Below are positions 1-10,132 of a stretch of 64,000 bases of DNA, piece by piece; the stretch's first letter is position 1; each line of letters opens with the position of its first letter. The notes beneath the pieces are model-generated. The model ran no database searches. It saw nothing but the letters and a program-made list of their open reading frames with translations, and had not been told where the DNA came from. A program made the translations under genes and the position numbers. Source of the DNA: Laccaria trichodermophora (taxonomy: Eukaryota; Basidiomycota; Agaricomycetes; Agaricales; Hydnangiaceae); contig JACTVC010000003.1 in assembly GCA_018417955.1 (NCBI GenBank), forward strand, positions 1,860,001 through 1,924,000, in the 5' to 3' direction.

Positions 1-10
1 GTCCCTTTCG

Positions 11-120
11 TTCTTTGGTTCGTTTTAAAGCCACGGTCAATGCGCTTCTGGGAAGCCCTCATATGCGTCAAACGGACGAGCGGTTCTCGTGTCACAGCAC
101 CATCCCTCCAACAACCATTT
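11..120 (+). repeat. Direct repeat, copy 1 of 2
   Basis: A 110-bp block repeated without gaps at 332-441. Hand alignment gives 96 identical positions and 14 differences, and all 14 are transitions (C/T or G/A). No coding potential is apparent. It is probably part of a degenerate transposon-derived region. Confidence 0.75.
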
Positions 121-331
121 GCATGTGACTTGTTCATGTCATATCTCGCCAACCAACACCCCGATTGCTCTCGTCTCTTTTGCGCTGGGAAGCTCTCGTT
201 CATACCTTTCTTTGGACCCCATGAACTCGCCAAACGGTCACATATTGGCTGCGCTTCGCCTAGTTCAGCCTGGCATGGCCAAAATGAACATATTTCGTCC
301 GTTCTCGACGAGATCCTCGTCGTTCCTTATG

Positions 332-441
332 TTCTTTGGCTTGTTTTGAAGCCACGGTCAATGCGCTTCTGGGAAGCCCTTATACGCGCCAAACGGACAA
401 GCGGTCCTTGTGTTACAGTGCCATCTCTTCAACAACCATTT
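332..441 (+). repeat. Direct repeat, copy 2 of 2
   Basis: Partner of the block at 11-120, same orientation, 321 bp apart. Several differences fall where one copy has CpG and the other TpG or CpA, as expected from deamination of methylated cytosine. Confidence 0.75.
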
Positions 442-827
442 CCCCATTCCTATTGTCATAACCTGCTCGCATCGGACGCTCTATAGCCCGTTTGAAACGC
501 CTGAATCGTACCTTTCCGACGCACCTATTCACGTCGATAACGGACAACAGCCTGGTCTGCAGTATGCATTTACTCCAGAACTGCAGTTTCTGGGTATTAC
601 CTCTCTATCTCGACAACCACGGCTCGTCACGATACGCGAATTATACCGTTGGAAAGGCGTCGTTCGTAGCTTTCGAACAGGTATTTGATCTCCAGGAACG
701 GGCCAGAAATCACTACGCTATGCTCAAACACATTTTTGGCTACCTCAGGATCTCCCCTCTATTTGGGGTGTTAAGACTTGATTGGAGGACTCTTATGGGC
801 AGGGGAGACACCTCAACTGGTTGAGAG
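442..827. other. Non-coding, no recognisable feature
   Basis: Only short overlapping reading frames with no family resemblance. The sequence keeps weak similarity to the flanking repeats and is probably old repeat sequence. Confidence 0.5.
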
Positions 828-1130
828 TTGCTGCTCGCGCATTATGCGGCGGACTCTTCTTCAATCATGGTAACCTTCTGGGTCCCTCAGAAGTACTGAT
901 TGCTGCTCGCGTGTTACGCGGCGGATCAGTGTTGAGGAGTTGCTGCTCGCACATTATGCGGCAGACTCTTCTTCAATCATGATAACCTTCTGGCTCCTGA
1001 TTGCAGCTCGCATGTTTTGCGGCGGATCAGTGTTGAGGAGTTGCTGCTCGCACATTATGCGGCGGACTCTTCTTCAATCATGGTAACCTTACAGACTGCT
1101 GCTTGTGTGTTGCATGGCCTGTGTCCACTC
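828..1130 (+). repeat. Composite tandem repeat (minisatellite-like)
   Basis: Five blocks begin with a TTGCTGCTCGC-like motif, at about 828, 899, 940, 1000 and 1041. They alternate between a long form (about 60-71 bp, containing GGCGGACTCTTCTTCAATCA) and a short form (about 41 bp, containing GCGGCGGATCAGTGTTGAGG), so the higher-order unit is about 100-112 bp. The array decays after 1094. The reading frames over it are by-products of the repeat. Confidence 0.8.
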
Positions 1131-1361
1131 TGGGGGGCAAAATTTATGACAACATTTTTTTTTTTCCCCTCCTTTCCTTCGACCTCTTATCATTCCTACC
1201 CAACATGGCACCACCTTTACCCACTCAGACACCAACTTAGGATCACGGCTTGTAATTTTCCACTGCACGATCTCTTTGCCTCTATCCTCCCTGGCTTGAT
1301 TCTTGAGATTTGCACACTGGAAAAGTGGGGGGCTGTAGGGGAGTATAGGTGGAAGATGGGA

Positions 1362-1448
1362 GGAGAGGTGCAAGCCTCTATCCCATTACACACTCCCCAT
1401 GTCCAGACGACACACCACAATGGAAGCAAGCTACATCATCTTGATGGG
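1362..1448 (+). repeat. Dispersed direct repeat, copy 1
   Basis: An 87-bp block starting GGAGAGGTGCAAGCCTCTAT and ending CATCTTGATGGG. A diverged copy lies at 1483-1568. The core AGAGG..CAAGCCTCT is partly palindromic. No protein-coding signal. Confidence 0.65.
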
Positions 1449-1482
1449 TAGAGGGAGTTGAGTTGGGATCAACGATCTGAGT

Positions 1483-1568
1483 GGAGAGGCGCAAGCCTCT
1501 ATCACACTATACATGTCTTATACCCAGACCACAAGTATGATGGAAGCATGCTACACCATCTTGATGGG
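1483..1568 (+). repeat. Dispersed direct repeat, copy 2
   Basis: Diverged copy of 1362-1448 in the same orientation, starting GGAGAGGCGCAAGCCTCTAT and ending CATCTTGATGGG. The spacing of about 121 bp suggests a two-unit tandem duplication. Confidence 0.65.
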
Positions 1569-2266
1569 GAAAGGCAATGGAGTTGGGATGGATGACCTGG
1601 AAGCCATCCACTTGCATGTTTTCCCAGTACTCATGGTTATACATCACTGAAGAGAGAATGGGAGGATCATATGGGTATTTCTGGGTTAAGCTGGGAGCTT
1701 ACAGTGACCAGCTTTCCAGATAGCAAATTATTTGGGGCCAAATTTTTTCTTTCTTTTATTCATCTTCTTTGCTTTGCTACCTTTTGGTCTCATTTTATCC
1801 TGATATTCACTCTGGGGGGCAAGAGGATTTCTATTCTATTATTCTTCCCCACCATTGTTTTCCTTACATGCCCTCTGGACATTGGGGGGCTTTGTGATAC
1901 AGGATTGGAAGGGAATGCCCAGAGGCCATAGTCAAACAGTGGTATATAGCTAGATTTGGATATCTTACATAATATATTGATCTTTTGTCTTGAACCACCA
2001 CCTTGTCAGCAGTCTTGCCATCCTCTTGCACTACATGTAGTGCTTTGTATAACTGTACTTCCTACAGTATGCATAATCATGTTGGGCCAGCTGAGTATCT
2101 TGTAACTGCTCATTGCTCACTTATGGGTGTTGATCCCAGATCCACCCATTCTTGCCTCCTCCTTCCCTCTTGGCTTCAGCTATGCGAGAAGTTCAGAGTG
2201 AACGCTTCACAGTGACTGTATGCCCTACCAGCACCTCGGCGCATGGAGTTCCCATGCCTGTGGGTA
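1569..2266. other. Non-coding, probably degenerate repeat sequence
   Basis: No supportable gene. A CACTCTGGGGGGCAA motif near 1829 also occurs near 1127, inside the decayed end of the tandem array, so parts of this stretch share ancestry with the repeats to the left. Confidence 0.4.
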
Positions 2267-2353
2267 GTAGCAGCTGCTAATGTTTCCTTATTTGGAAACA
2301 TTAGCAGCTGCTACGAAAATAATTCCAAGAATGGAAACATTAGCAGCTGCTAT
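2267..2353. repeat. Perfect 21-bp palindrome plus a third copy of the arm
   Basis: GTAGCAGCTGCTAATGTTTC begins a 21-bp arm at 2267-2287. A 6-nt loop follows, then the exact reverse complement at 2294-2314. A third copy of the second arm lies at 2333-2353 with one mismatch at its last base. The centre CAGCTG is itself palindromic. Confidence 0.85.
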
Positions 2354-3581
2354 GATTTCTGTATTCGGATGATGCCATGTATGGTAGATAGTTCCCACAC
2401 CCCTGTCTTGTCCTGTCCTTTAAATTTTCGACATTTTTAACATCTTCCCCTCCCACAACATTGTGTGCAGCATCATTTTTTGTGATAATAAAAAATGTCA
2501 TTTATCAATTGTAATTTCAGCTTGGGGAACATCTAACTACACACATGTAATCTGGCAGAGAAATGTTGCACATCTTGACAATCCCAGACAACATCTCAAT
2601 CATAATGCAAAGGAGTTGAAGCTCTCAAATTCAAACACTGAGCTTCACAAACATATTGCAATAAAATCTACCAGTGCCTCAGCCCTCATCATCAGGAAAG
2701 CAACTAATTAGCACTCATTACACTGATCAAAACCAAGCAATGCTCTATAATATCACTTTTCCACCTGAAAATATTTCAGTTGCAGGACCAAGTGTATTGC
2801 CTGGTGAGAATGATAACTCAGGGTAGACATACTGGATACAGAAAAATAAAAAATCTACACAGGATGGATAACACCAAAATACACTGATCCACTTGCCAAA
2901 ATTAAAATTGTGAAAGCAATCATATGCCTTCAGATGAGATTTTATGGTATACCAAAGATGCTACATTTTTCTAGAGTGTAATGTGTTACAAGTGTACTAA
3001 TAGTACTATAATCTCTAAAAATGAGTGGGAAATTTGAGCTAGAGTGTCACAGATATAAAACTATTACAATCCACAGATGAATTGTATCTGTTTAAGCTCT
3101 TTGAAATTAAACCAGATGAAGGTCAAACTATTGAGACATTCTAGCTTCAAAATTTATCTCTGAATCCCCTGTTGCTGTCTATAGTCTAAAACATGCAGCG
3201 AGGAAATGTTGAAAGTATGGAAAAAAAAGATGTGGAGGTTGAATTAACAAGGATCAGTGCACAAATTCCTGTGGTTCATGTGGTCCAAAAAAATGTGAAG
3301 GAAAGGATAGCAGACACCCCTCTTATTCTTGTGAATTTCTTTTGAGGGTTGAGAATGCTACCAAATCTACATAGTTTAATTTTTTTTCACTGTCAGAAGT
3401 ATTAAAAAAAAGTGGTATTACAATCAATGTATTTTGTGGTAATTTTCTGGAATTTTCACGAAGAGAAAGGTTACTAATAAGTCAAGAAATCCCTCCTTTC
3501 TCTCTTTTTCTCTTTCCTTTTTGGGAATTTTTCTCTCTTTCCTTTTATACTCCCACAACTATGGTAACTGGGCCCCTCGGC
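2354..3581. other. AT-rich gene-free stretch
   Basis: Visibly richer in A and T than the gene-bearing part of the window, with homopolymer runs and no reading frame that looks like a protein. It fits degenerate transposon or heterochromatin-like sequence. No element boundaries could be defined. Confidence 0.5.
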
Positions 3582-3710
3582 GCACCCTGCGAGTTGTCAG
3601 TCACTGATCGTCACACATTTTGGCTGGACAAATTTTTAAAGTTGTCACGTAACGTCACGCTTGTCCAGCCAAAAAATGTGACGATCAGTGACCGCCGACT
3701 CATAGGGTGC
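3582..3710. mobile_element. MITE-like element with 49-bp terminal inverted repeats
   Basis: Terminal arms at 3582-3630 and 3662-3710 match in inverted orientation at 42 of 49 positions and surround a 31-bp centre. The ends read GCACCCT...AGGGTGC. The best conserved part is TCACTGATCGTCAC followed by TTTTGGCTGGACA. It has no coding capacity, so it could only be a non-autonomous element. No clear target-site duplication is seen, so the exact ends are uncertain. Confidence 0.7.
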
Positions 3711-4080
3711 TGGTACTTAGGGCATAGTACTTGATGGTTGCTTAATGGTCGAAAAATTAGGGATTCGGTTATGTCCTTGAAGCTAGAAAAGGTTAGTTCT
3801 ACTTACATTTGTATATATGAGCTTACCTGCTCACCAGTCTCCAGGTGACCTGACCTGACCTGTCTTGCAGATGTTACCGTAGTTTACCGTCCATGTTTCG
3901 ATGAAGGCCGCCAATCGTAGATATCTCAGGTGACAAGCTCCAAGTTGGCTCCAAGGCCCAAGGTACGAGCACAATACGAAGTTGGCCCCAAGCTGGCCCC
4001 CTCGGTCCCGCACATTGCATCCATGCACAACGTCAGCCAAGGCCCAAGTCCTGGAACTAGGCTGGCACTAGGGTCTCAAA
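3711..4080. other. Non-coding, nothing recognised
   Basis: Only short frames on both strands, without family resemblance, codon consistency or introns. Confidence 0.4.
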
Positions 4081-4217
4081 TTGAACGTCAAGAGGCGGAA
4101 AATCACGAACATCGGGAACCGCCTACTCAAGTATGACATTGAACGTCAGAGGCGGAACATCGCGAGCATGGATGACGCCCTGACATTATTCAGGAACGGC
4201 CTAGTTGTATGACATTC
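4081..4217 (+). repeat. Imperfect tandem duplication of about 60 bp
   Basis: TTGAACGTCAAGAGGCGGAA at 4081 recurs as TTGAACGTCAGAGGCGGAAC at 4139. Each copy is followed by a related GAACCGCCTA / GAACGGCCTA and TATGACATT segment. No gene is associated with it. Confidence 0.6.
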
Positions 4218-4877
4218 CCGACTCCGCGTGAGACGGAACCTGCACTTGAATTTGGAAAAGCGCACATCTAGACTCGTGCTAGGCTACAAGCGGGTGTAGT
4301 GAGGTGTAGTGAACCCTACACCACGGTATTCAAAAGTGTATTATCAGGGTGTGGCGGCGTCGATTAATTAAAAAGCCTGAGAGTGCGAATTCAATATCAA
4401 TGCTGAATTTGGTGATGTAACATACACAGTACTAAGCAGTATGTTGCAGTCCATGGATGATAGTAGCAGGTGTACAGCGGGAACGAATGTAGGATGGTTG
4501 CAAGAAAATAATTACAATAATGTAAGGGGGGGAATGAATGCGAATGTAGTAATGGGAGGCCGGCTTGTTCGAAGATGATATAGAGGAGAACGAATAAGTA
4601 CAACGCGATGGATGGGGAGTCGGGACGTGCGAGAGGGTCGGATAGTTACAAGATGTGATTGGGAACTTGAAAGCGTATGTGACAAGAATTCTTCAGAGTT
4701 TTTGAGCAGAGGAAAAGAGCGGGGAGCGATTAACATTAAAAACATAACATAGGCGAGCACAATAGCAGGTGTGCGGAAAGCGGGCGAATTACGAAGGAAG
4801 GTCTAAGTTTTCGTGGTGAGTGTCGTGGTACAGCAGCAAGAAGCGCAAGAAGTGGCGACACCGATGTGACGCATGGG

Positions 4878-4902
4878 GTGATAGTACTGAAAGTACTATC
4901 AC
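4878..4902. other. Perfect hairpin downstream of an unknown gene
   Basis: GTGATAGTACT, a GAA loop, then AGTACTATCAC form a perfect 11-bp stem with a 3-nt loop. It lies about 70 bp beyond the stop codon of the minus-strand gene ending at 4973, so it is probably in that gene's 3' untranslated region. A role in mRNA 3' structure is only an inference. Confidence 0.5.
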
Positions 4903-4972
4903 GTCAGCCGTCTATGGCGGCTCAAAGGCTGTCCGTCTGGCAAAGCGACCGAAGTAAAATCGACGTGCATGG

Positions 4973-6110
4973 TTATGAAAGATGGGCGACTTCGATGAAG
5001 CTCCTCCAACTCCACGAGTCGTCGTCGTTGTGAAGGTCAATGAAGCTTTTGAGTGGGAACCAGTCTTTAGTGGTGGAGCGTTTGTGATCTTTACGTCGAC
5101 GAGAAGAGGATGATTGTGAGGGGGTAGAAGAGCCGCTACGGGCGGCCTTTGGAGGGGAAAGCAAAGGTGAAGGAAGGATGACGTCCTCAAACTCGAGAAT
5201 GGGGTTTGGTTGCGGTGATTTTTCATCATCAGAATCCAGAAGGTCAAAGTCGCTGTCAGCTTCGTCTTCGTCGTCACTCATGCTCATGAAGTTTCGGGGG
5301 GAGAGTGGCTTTACTTGGGGTAGATCAGCGGATTTGGAACGGCCTTCGAGACATGCAAGGGCGGCTGAACGGTTGATCCTTCGGACGCGAGTGGAAACGG
5401 TAGAGCTTGTCATAACGGACACACGTCGAGGAAGCGTGATAAAGTCAGTAGGTGCGGTAGAGCGTGTTATGGCGATAGGAGAACCTCGAGGAAGAGTGAC
5501 CTCCAAGGAAGGAAGAGTGGGAATTGAAGGAAGACGAGGTGGAGCAGATGAGATGGGAGTTGGAGACCGTTTAAGTTGGGAGGGGACATCAGGGAGAGTT
5601 ATGGATGGAGCTGGTTTGGGAGATGGAATGGAGCGCAAAGAGTCTCGAGATAAACGGAGACGCAGAGGGTTTTGTGAAGGAGCAAGCAACCTTGGTTCCT
5701 CTGGAATGCGGCTGTGCATAGAAGTGAGAAAAGGGAGATATGGAAGAGAAAAATGGTCAAACATACGGATAAGAGGCAGATGGTTTGGATGGCTTGGATG
5801 AGCGAGAATTTGCTTTGGAGGATGCCTTGCGCTTTAGGCTTGCAGATCGCATGGATTGTGACTCTGCCAAGTCGAGAGATAAAAAAGAGCGGTACTCGAT
5901 GACATCACGTTTGGGTTGAAGCGTGAAGTAAAAAGCTGCGGATTCGTCTGCAACGGATGTGGTCATTCGGAGTGGGTCGTTGGTGGGAAGACTGCCTCTT
6001 CTCAGACCAATGGAGATGTCAGGTGAAGGGGATCGTGAAGTGGTAGATGACAAAAGACCCGATGTGAAGAAGGAGGAGTAAGGTGATGCGAAGGACGACG
6101 TTGAGAACAT
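4973..6110 (-). CDS. Unknown Ser/Pro-rich protein, acidic patch, two exons
   Basis: Two exons join in frame over a 55-nt intron (5712-5766, GTATGT..CACAG) to give about 360 residues. I do not recognise a named family. The N-terminus is Ser-rich. It is followed by a segment with FYFTLQPKRDVIEYRSFLSL near residues 61-80, the likeliest folded part. A long Pro/Ser/Arg region comes next, then an acidic cluster (SMSDDEDEADSDFDLLDSDD) and a C-terminus ending SWSWRSFIEVAHLS. There is no signal peptide or membrane segment. The composition suggests a largely disordered nuclear or cytosolic regulator, which is inference. The start is the first ATG of the open exon and the splice preserves the frame exactly. 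Confidence 0.7.
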
Positions 6111-7689
6111 CTGCAGTACAAAGGGAATGGTGCAGAGAGAACAAGGCTATCGCTGGCTATCGTTTTACAAAGGCTGTCGTTTGGCTGTCGTCGTTTATAT
6201 TCATTCCCAAATTGAGACAAAACCATCCACGTGCAAGATCTGTAAGATCTCGACGTTGTCAAGGATCGATCTCACATCTGGGCTGACGGCAACCCTTTTG
6301 TAGAGAATACAAATACTTTCTTGTCTAACTACAGTAACTGCGCCCTTTGAAACAACTACAATTTTTTTTGGCGGATGCGCCCACCGGCAACTCCACTCAC
6401 CGCGAAACAACAGCGGGTCCACAGGTCCGCCGTCACCGTAACTCAACGCCTGCAGGCGGCAACCATCGGCCTGACCACAGGGTCAACTCCAGCGACCGCC
6501 CAACCCACCGCTCCCCCGTGCATCGCCTGGTCCACATGAAAAAAAGCTGAATATAATAAATCAATCATCAATCATCGGCCTCGGCGGAGGTGGTGCTGAT
6601 GAAAAGCAGACGAGGAAATTAATGAAGAAGATGAGGATGAGGGAAGATTCACTAGAGCTCGCTGAATCTCTCACAGATTGCAATTAATCGTGCGCCTCTG
6701 AATTCTGAGATCTTTCGGTTTATGGTTCTTCGACGGATCCCATCTTTGATACAGTCACTCGACGTCGCTCTACGCTGCCTGCGTCCATCTTTGGCGGATC
6801 CCCAGTGGCATACACTAATGACGCGGGACAGCACCCATCTCCACTCCGTACCTGCATTTACCACACCGGGAAAATCACCGCTCAATCGTAGACCCAAGCG
6901 GCAAGCTAATCCCTTTTGGCGCTCGCACTCGACAAGGTTCACTCAAGTCGGTGAACCTGCCGTAAAACATTTACTTACGTTGAACGTCGATCTCCGAGCT
7001 TTTGTCGAAGAACGTTTGAGTCCCATTGTTCGTCAAAGATACGTCACAAATGGTGCTTTTCGTTGCTTGTAAGTTGTCTCCCGAGTCCCGAAGCTCCTTG
7101 GAGGTGTTTAGCTTGAATATTCTTGATCATTGTCGCAAGTATTAACCGATCCGTCGTCCGGTTTACCGCTTTCGTGACTACCCGACGATGACCCTGATGT
7201 TTTCAGAGAAATACATATGCATGTGCGTCGGCCGCCTCGCCTGCTCGATGCTGATGCCATGGGCTTAGCTCTGCTACCGACACTCGGTGCTCGATCTCCT
7301 GCTGCGATCGGTCAACCCTGGTCTACAAATCTGTGATGAAATGCAGTGAAATGCTTGAACATCATTCCTATCTCTTGACCCCCGGGGCCCTTTTCCCAAT
7401 GATTCATAGGCTGGTATCTGTTTTACACCCTTTTACACCTTCAGTGACCATTTCGAACGCACATTGTACAGCAAGTCCTCGACTATTTCTGTAAATAGTG
7501 TGCCATTCAATCACAGTTCACAGGAATTTACTGGATGAGAAAAATCGGGTGGTGAAGAATCAATCTGTTCATCATACGGAACCGTCGGCGCTAACAAGCC
7601 CATTAGTTTCACAATGTCGCCGGAAATGGAACCCTGGCGCTCAAGGGGAAGGCAAAGACTTCCGCTTCAAACATAAGAAAACAAACTTT
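6111..7689. other. Intergenic, nothing recognised
   Basis: About 1.6 kb upstream of one minus-strand gene and downstream of another. The largest frame (6722-7072, plus, 116 codons) shows no family resemblance, no introns and no conserved motif, and I do not call it. A small inverted repeat, GGTTCAC..GTGAACC, lies near 6935-6958. Promoter and UTR sequence for the gene starting at 6110 is expected here. Confidence 0.5.
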
Positions 7690-8708
7690 TCAATCAGGAC
7701 CTGTCCAACCAAGTCTGCGCAAGTCCCTCTTACATTCTTCACTTTCTCTCTTTACCCTCACCCAGTCGTCAATCAATTGTCTGTATCCTCCTGAACTTAC
7801 GTCAACAATTTTTAACACCCCCTCGTATTCCTGTAACTGTTGGTCCACTTGGAATTCCTCCTCTTTCAGGCGTTGTTCGTCCCTTCTCAGTTTCCTGTGG
7901 GCAGCGTCAAGTGCTTTGGCCATGTTTCTTGGTGATTTCGAATCCATCGTGGGCCTGTAGTCGTATAGTGCCTGCTGAGAACGAGCCCTGATGAGGGACA
8001 GCTTGATGAGCGATGTTTCAATCGTCGCCGCGACCAGGTCGGTTGTAGCTGAACGAAACTTGTCGTGAACTTGAAATGTTTCGGACAATGCCTTCCTGAG
8101 TGCTCTTTGAAGGTTGTCGTGAGTCTGTTCCATTTTATCAGTCCAATGTACCAGCACCGCGAGGCTAATTTATGTAAGAACAAACAATGTTCGTCTCTGC
8201 GATCAAGTCGCAAACCCTGGCTGTTATGATGTTGAGATCTTCCTGCATATCCTGTGCTTCCTTCCGGCGCGCTTTGATATTCATCGGGAGGCAAGATATT
8301 TCATCGTTATTCGGCTCTCGAGAACCGCCTACAAGGAGAGTTTAGATTCTACATGGAAATGACAGCCAGTGCGAACCTGCAGAGAGAATATTCACCATCG
8401 AAGAAAGGATGAAATTGAGCTCTTCTTGGAGCTGTTGAATTATGGGTGTGCCGAGCTAATGAAGGGTTCAGCGCGTAGTCCCGAATTGTTTAAGCGAAGA
8501 GGTTGGGTGCCACCAACCTGTTGGCGAGGTTGAGCGGCGAACCTCAACAAATCATCGGCGGCAAAGAGGTGTTTTGTCGCTGGGTCGCGGTCAAGGGAGT
8601 TCCATGTGAGCTCCTGTCGGTAATGCCCATGTAAATGTCATGTCGTATTTAAGTGACAGCACGCACAGGAAGGACTGATGAATTGAGGAGTTCTGGCAAG
8701 AGTGACAT
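7690..8708 (-). CDS. Unknown coiled-coil protein, five exons
   Basis: Five exons join in frame across four introns (8614-8666, 8456-8517, 8329-8376, 8125-8185) to give 264 residues, starting MSLLPELLNSSVLPELTWNS. The last intron has a good branch site (CTGAT), which decided it over reading through. The second half is strongly helical and charged: KARRKEAQDMQEDLNIITAR near residue 90, then AHRKLRRDEQRLKEEEFQVD near residue 200. It ends DLRRLGWTGPD. No signal peptide, transmembrane segment or catalytic motif is visible. It could be a structural or complex subunit, but I do not recognise the family and assign no function. Confidence 0.65.
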
Positions 8709-8994
8709 GATTCGGTACTTGCCTTCGTAAAAGTTCCTTGGCAAACACTTGACAATCCTCTTTCCTGCGGTTGCTCCTCCCCTGTAATTACGTTCCCTGC
8801 ACTTTCTTCGATGCGTTGAAGCCTCATGCAAACCTTCTTGTCATGACTGATTCACGTCAAATTTTTAATATGCCACATCAGGGTCCCCATTCAATTTTTT
8901 GTGTCAAGTCGTATCCAGGGTTTTCACTATCCTATAAAGTCATGGCCCATCATGCACAGGACCCCTCAGGCCCCTTTCCAAACCCGCCCACACC

Positions 8995-10014
8995 ATGGAG
9001 AAGTGCCCCATCGAAATTTGCCACCAAATTTTCAGGGCGGCTTGCATTGACGGTGGCAAGACTGGGATTGCCTTATCCCAAGTGTCTCGCTATGTCAACC
9101 AAATGTCCCGGGAAGTCAAGTATCACTCCGTCACCGTCATCGGCCTCGACCAGATCATGATGTTCGCAAAGGTCTTGAAGGACTTGCCGCCAAGATATAG
9201 GGTTGTTCGCCATCTGTTCCTCTCCAGCATGCCCCAAAAGACCAGTCCTCATGACGACATTACCCCGACTTTGAATCAAGAAATTGGGCAAGTCGGAACG
9301 GAGAAACACTACGTAAGCTTTTTTATTGGGGAGGACGACATACTTTTTTGCTAACTCTCACATCATAATTCTTAGGAGGGTGTCTGTGACGCTTTCAGTC
9401 TCATCTTGGAGCTGTCAGCGCCCACTCTTTTGTCATTCTACCTGGTGTCTCGTATTCCCCGCACCGTCAACATGCTCCCAGTCTCTTTGCCCTTGTTGAT
9501 GGAGCTCACTATCCACGGTCCATTCCCTGCAGTGTCAAAAGCTGAGCACCGGGAGCACACGTACCCTTCTCTTCAGCGTCTTACCTTCGTGGGTTTCAGT
9601 GACCACCCACTGGACTTGTTCGAGGACATTGCCTTCCAAGCTCCAAATTTAACCCATTTGTCCTTCTTCCCTTCCCAGCCGTCTCGCCATCTTCACGAGG
9701 ATTTGTGTAGCGCCCTCAACATCCCCACCATGAGTGGCAAGTATGCGGTTCAGGAAGTCCCTGCAGTGGGTACATTGCCCGCGAGCATTGTTCGGGTCGA
9801 AGTCCAGCCAGGTCCGAGGCCGCAGGACAAGAAGGGAAGCCGCCGAAGGAGTGTCTTGATGGACAAGGTGCAGGAGGTAATGCGTGCGCGAGTATTGTTC
9901 ATGCAGAGACGTGATACGAGGGTGAAGTATATTGAGCCTGGGCCTGTCCCGTCTTACTGCGACGCGAAGCTTTTGTGGCTGCAGGAACGCGCCAACTGGG
10001 GCGATTATTCTTAG
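8995..10014 (+). CDS. F-box-like domain protein
   Basis: Two exons (8995-9312 and 9376-10014) join over a 63-nt intron with GTAAGC donor, a CTAAC branch site and CTTAG acceptor, giving 318 residues. The N-terminus, MEKCPIEICHQIFRAACIDG, has the short F-box-like helix pattern (cp.EI...IF..AC.DGG..G.aLs.VSr.v...s) typical of a large Agaricomycete family. In such proteins the F-box binds Skp1 and the rest selects substrates for SCF ubiquitin ligases. The remainder is Leu-rich (for example LMELTIHGPFPA, LTHLSFFPSQ), suggesting degenerate leucine-rich repeats. The tail is basic. The substrate is unknown. It converges with COQ6. Confidence 0.75.
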
Positions 10015-10132
10015 AGTACACGCATATGTATCTCGTTGGGAAGCCCCCAGGTCCCCTCCATATACCCTGCTCTAACTTGCACACTCTTTTCGCAATGTAC
10101 ACGTAGTATTAAGGGTATTATACCAGAAGATA

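Noticed and set aside
2080..2460. Possible solo LTR with TGTTG...CAACA ends
   Set aside because: The terminal bases fit, but the flanks (AATCA and TTGTG) show no target duplication, there is no primer-binding site and no partner copy is in the window.
6722..7072. 116-codon plus-strand frame in an intergenic region
   Set aside because: No family resemblance, conserved motif or intron, and composition is unlike the neighbouring genes.
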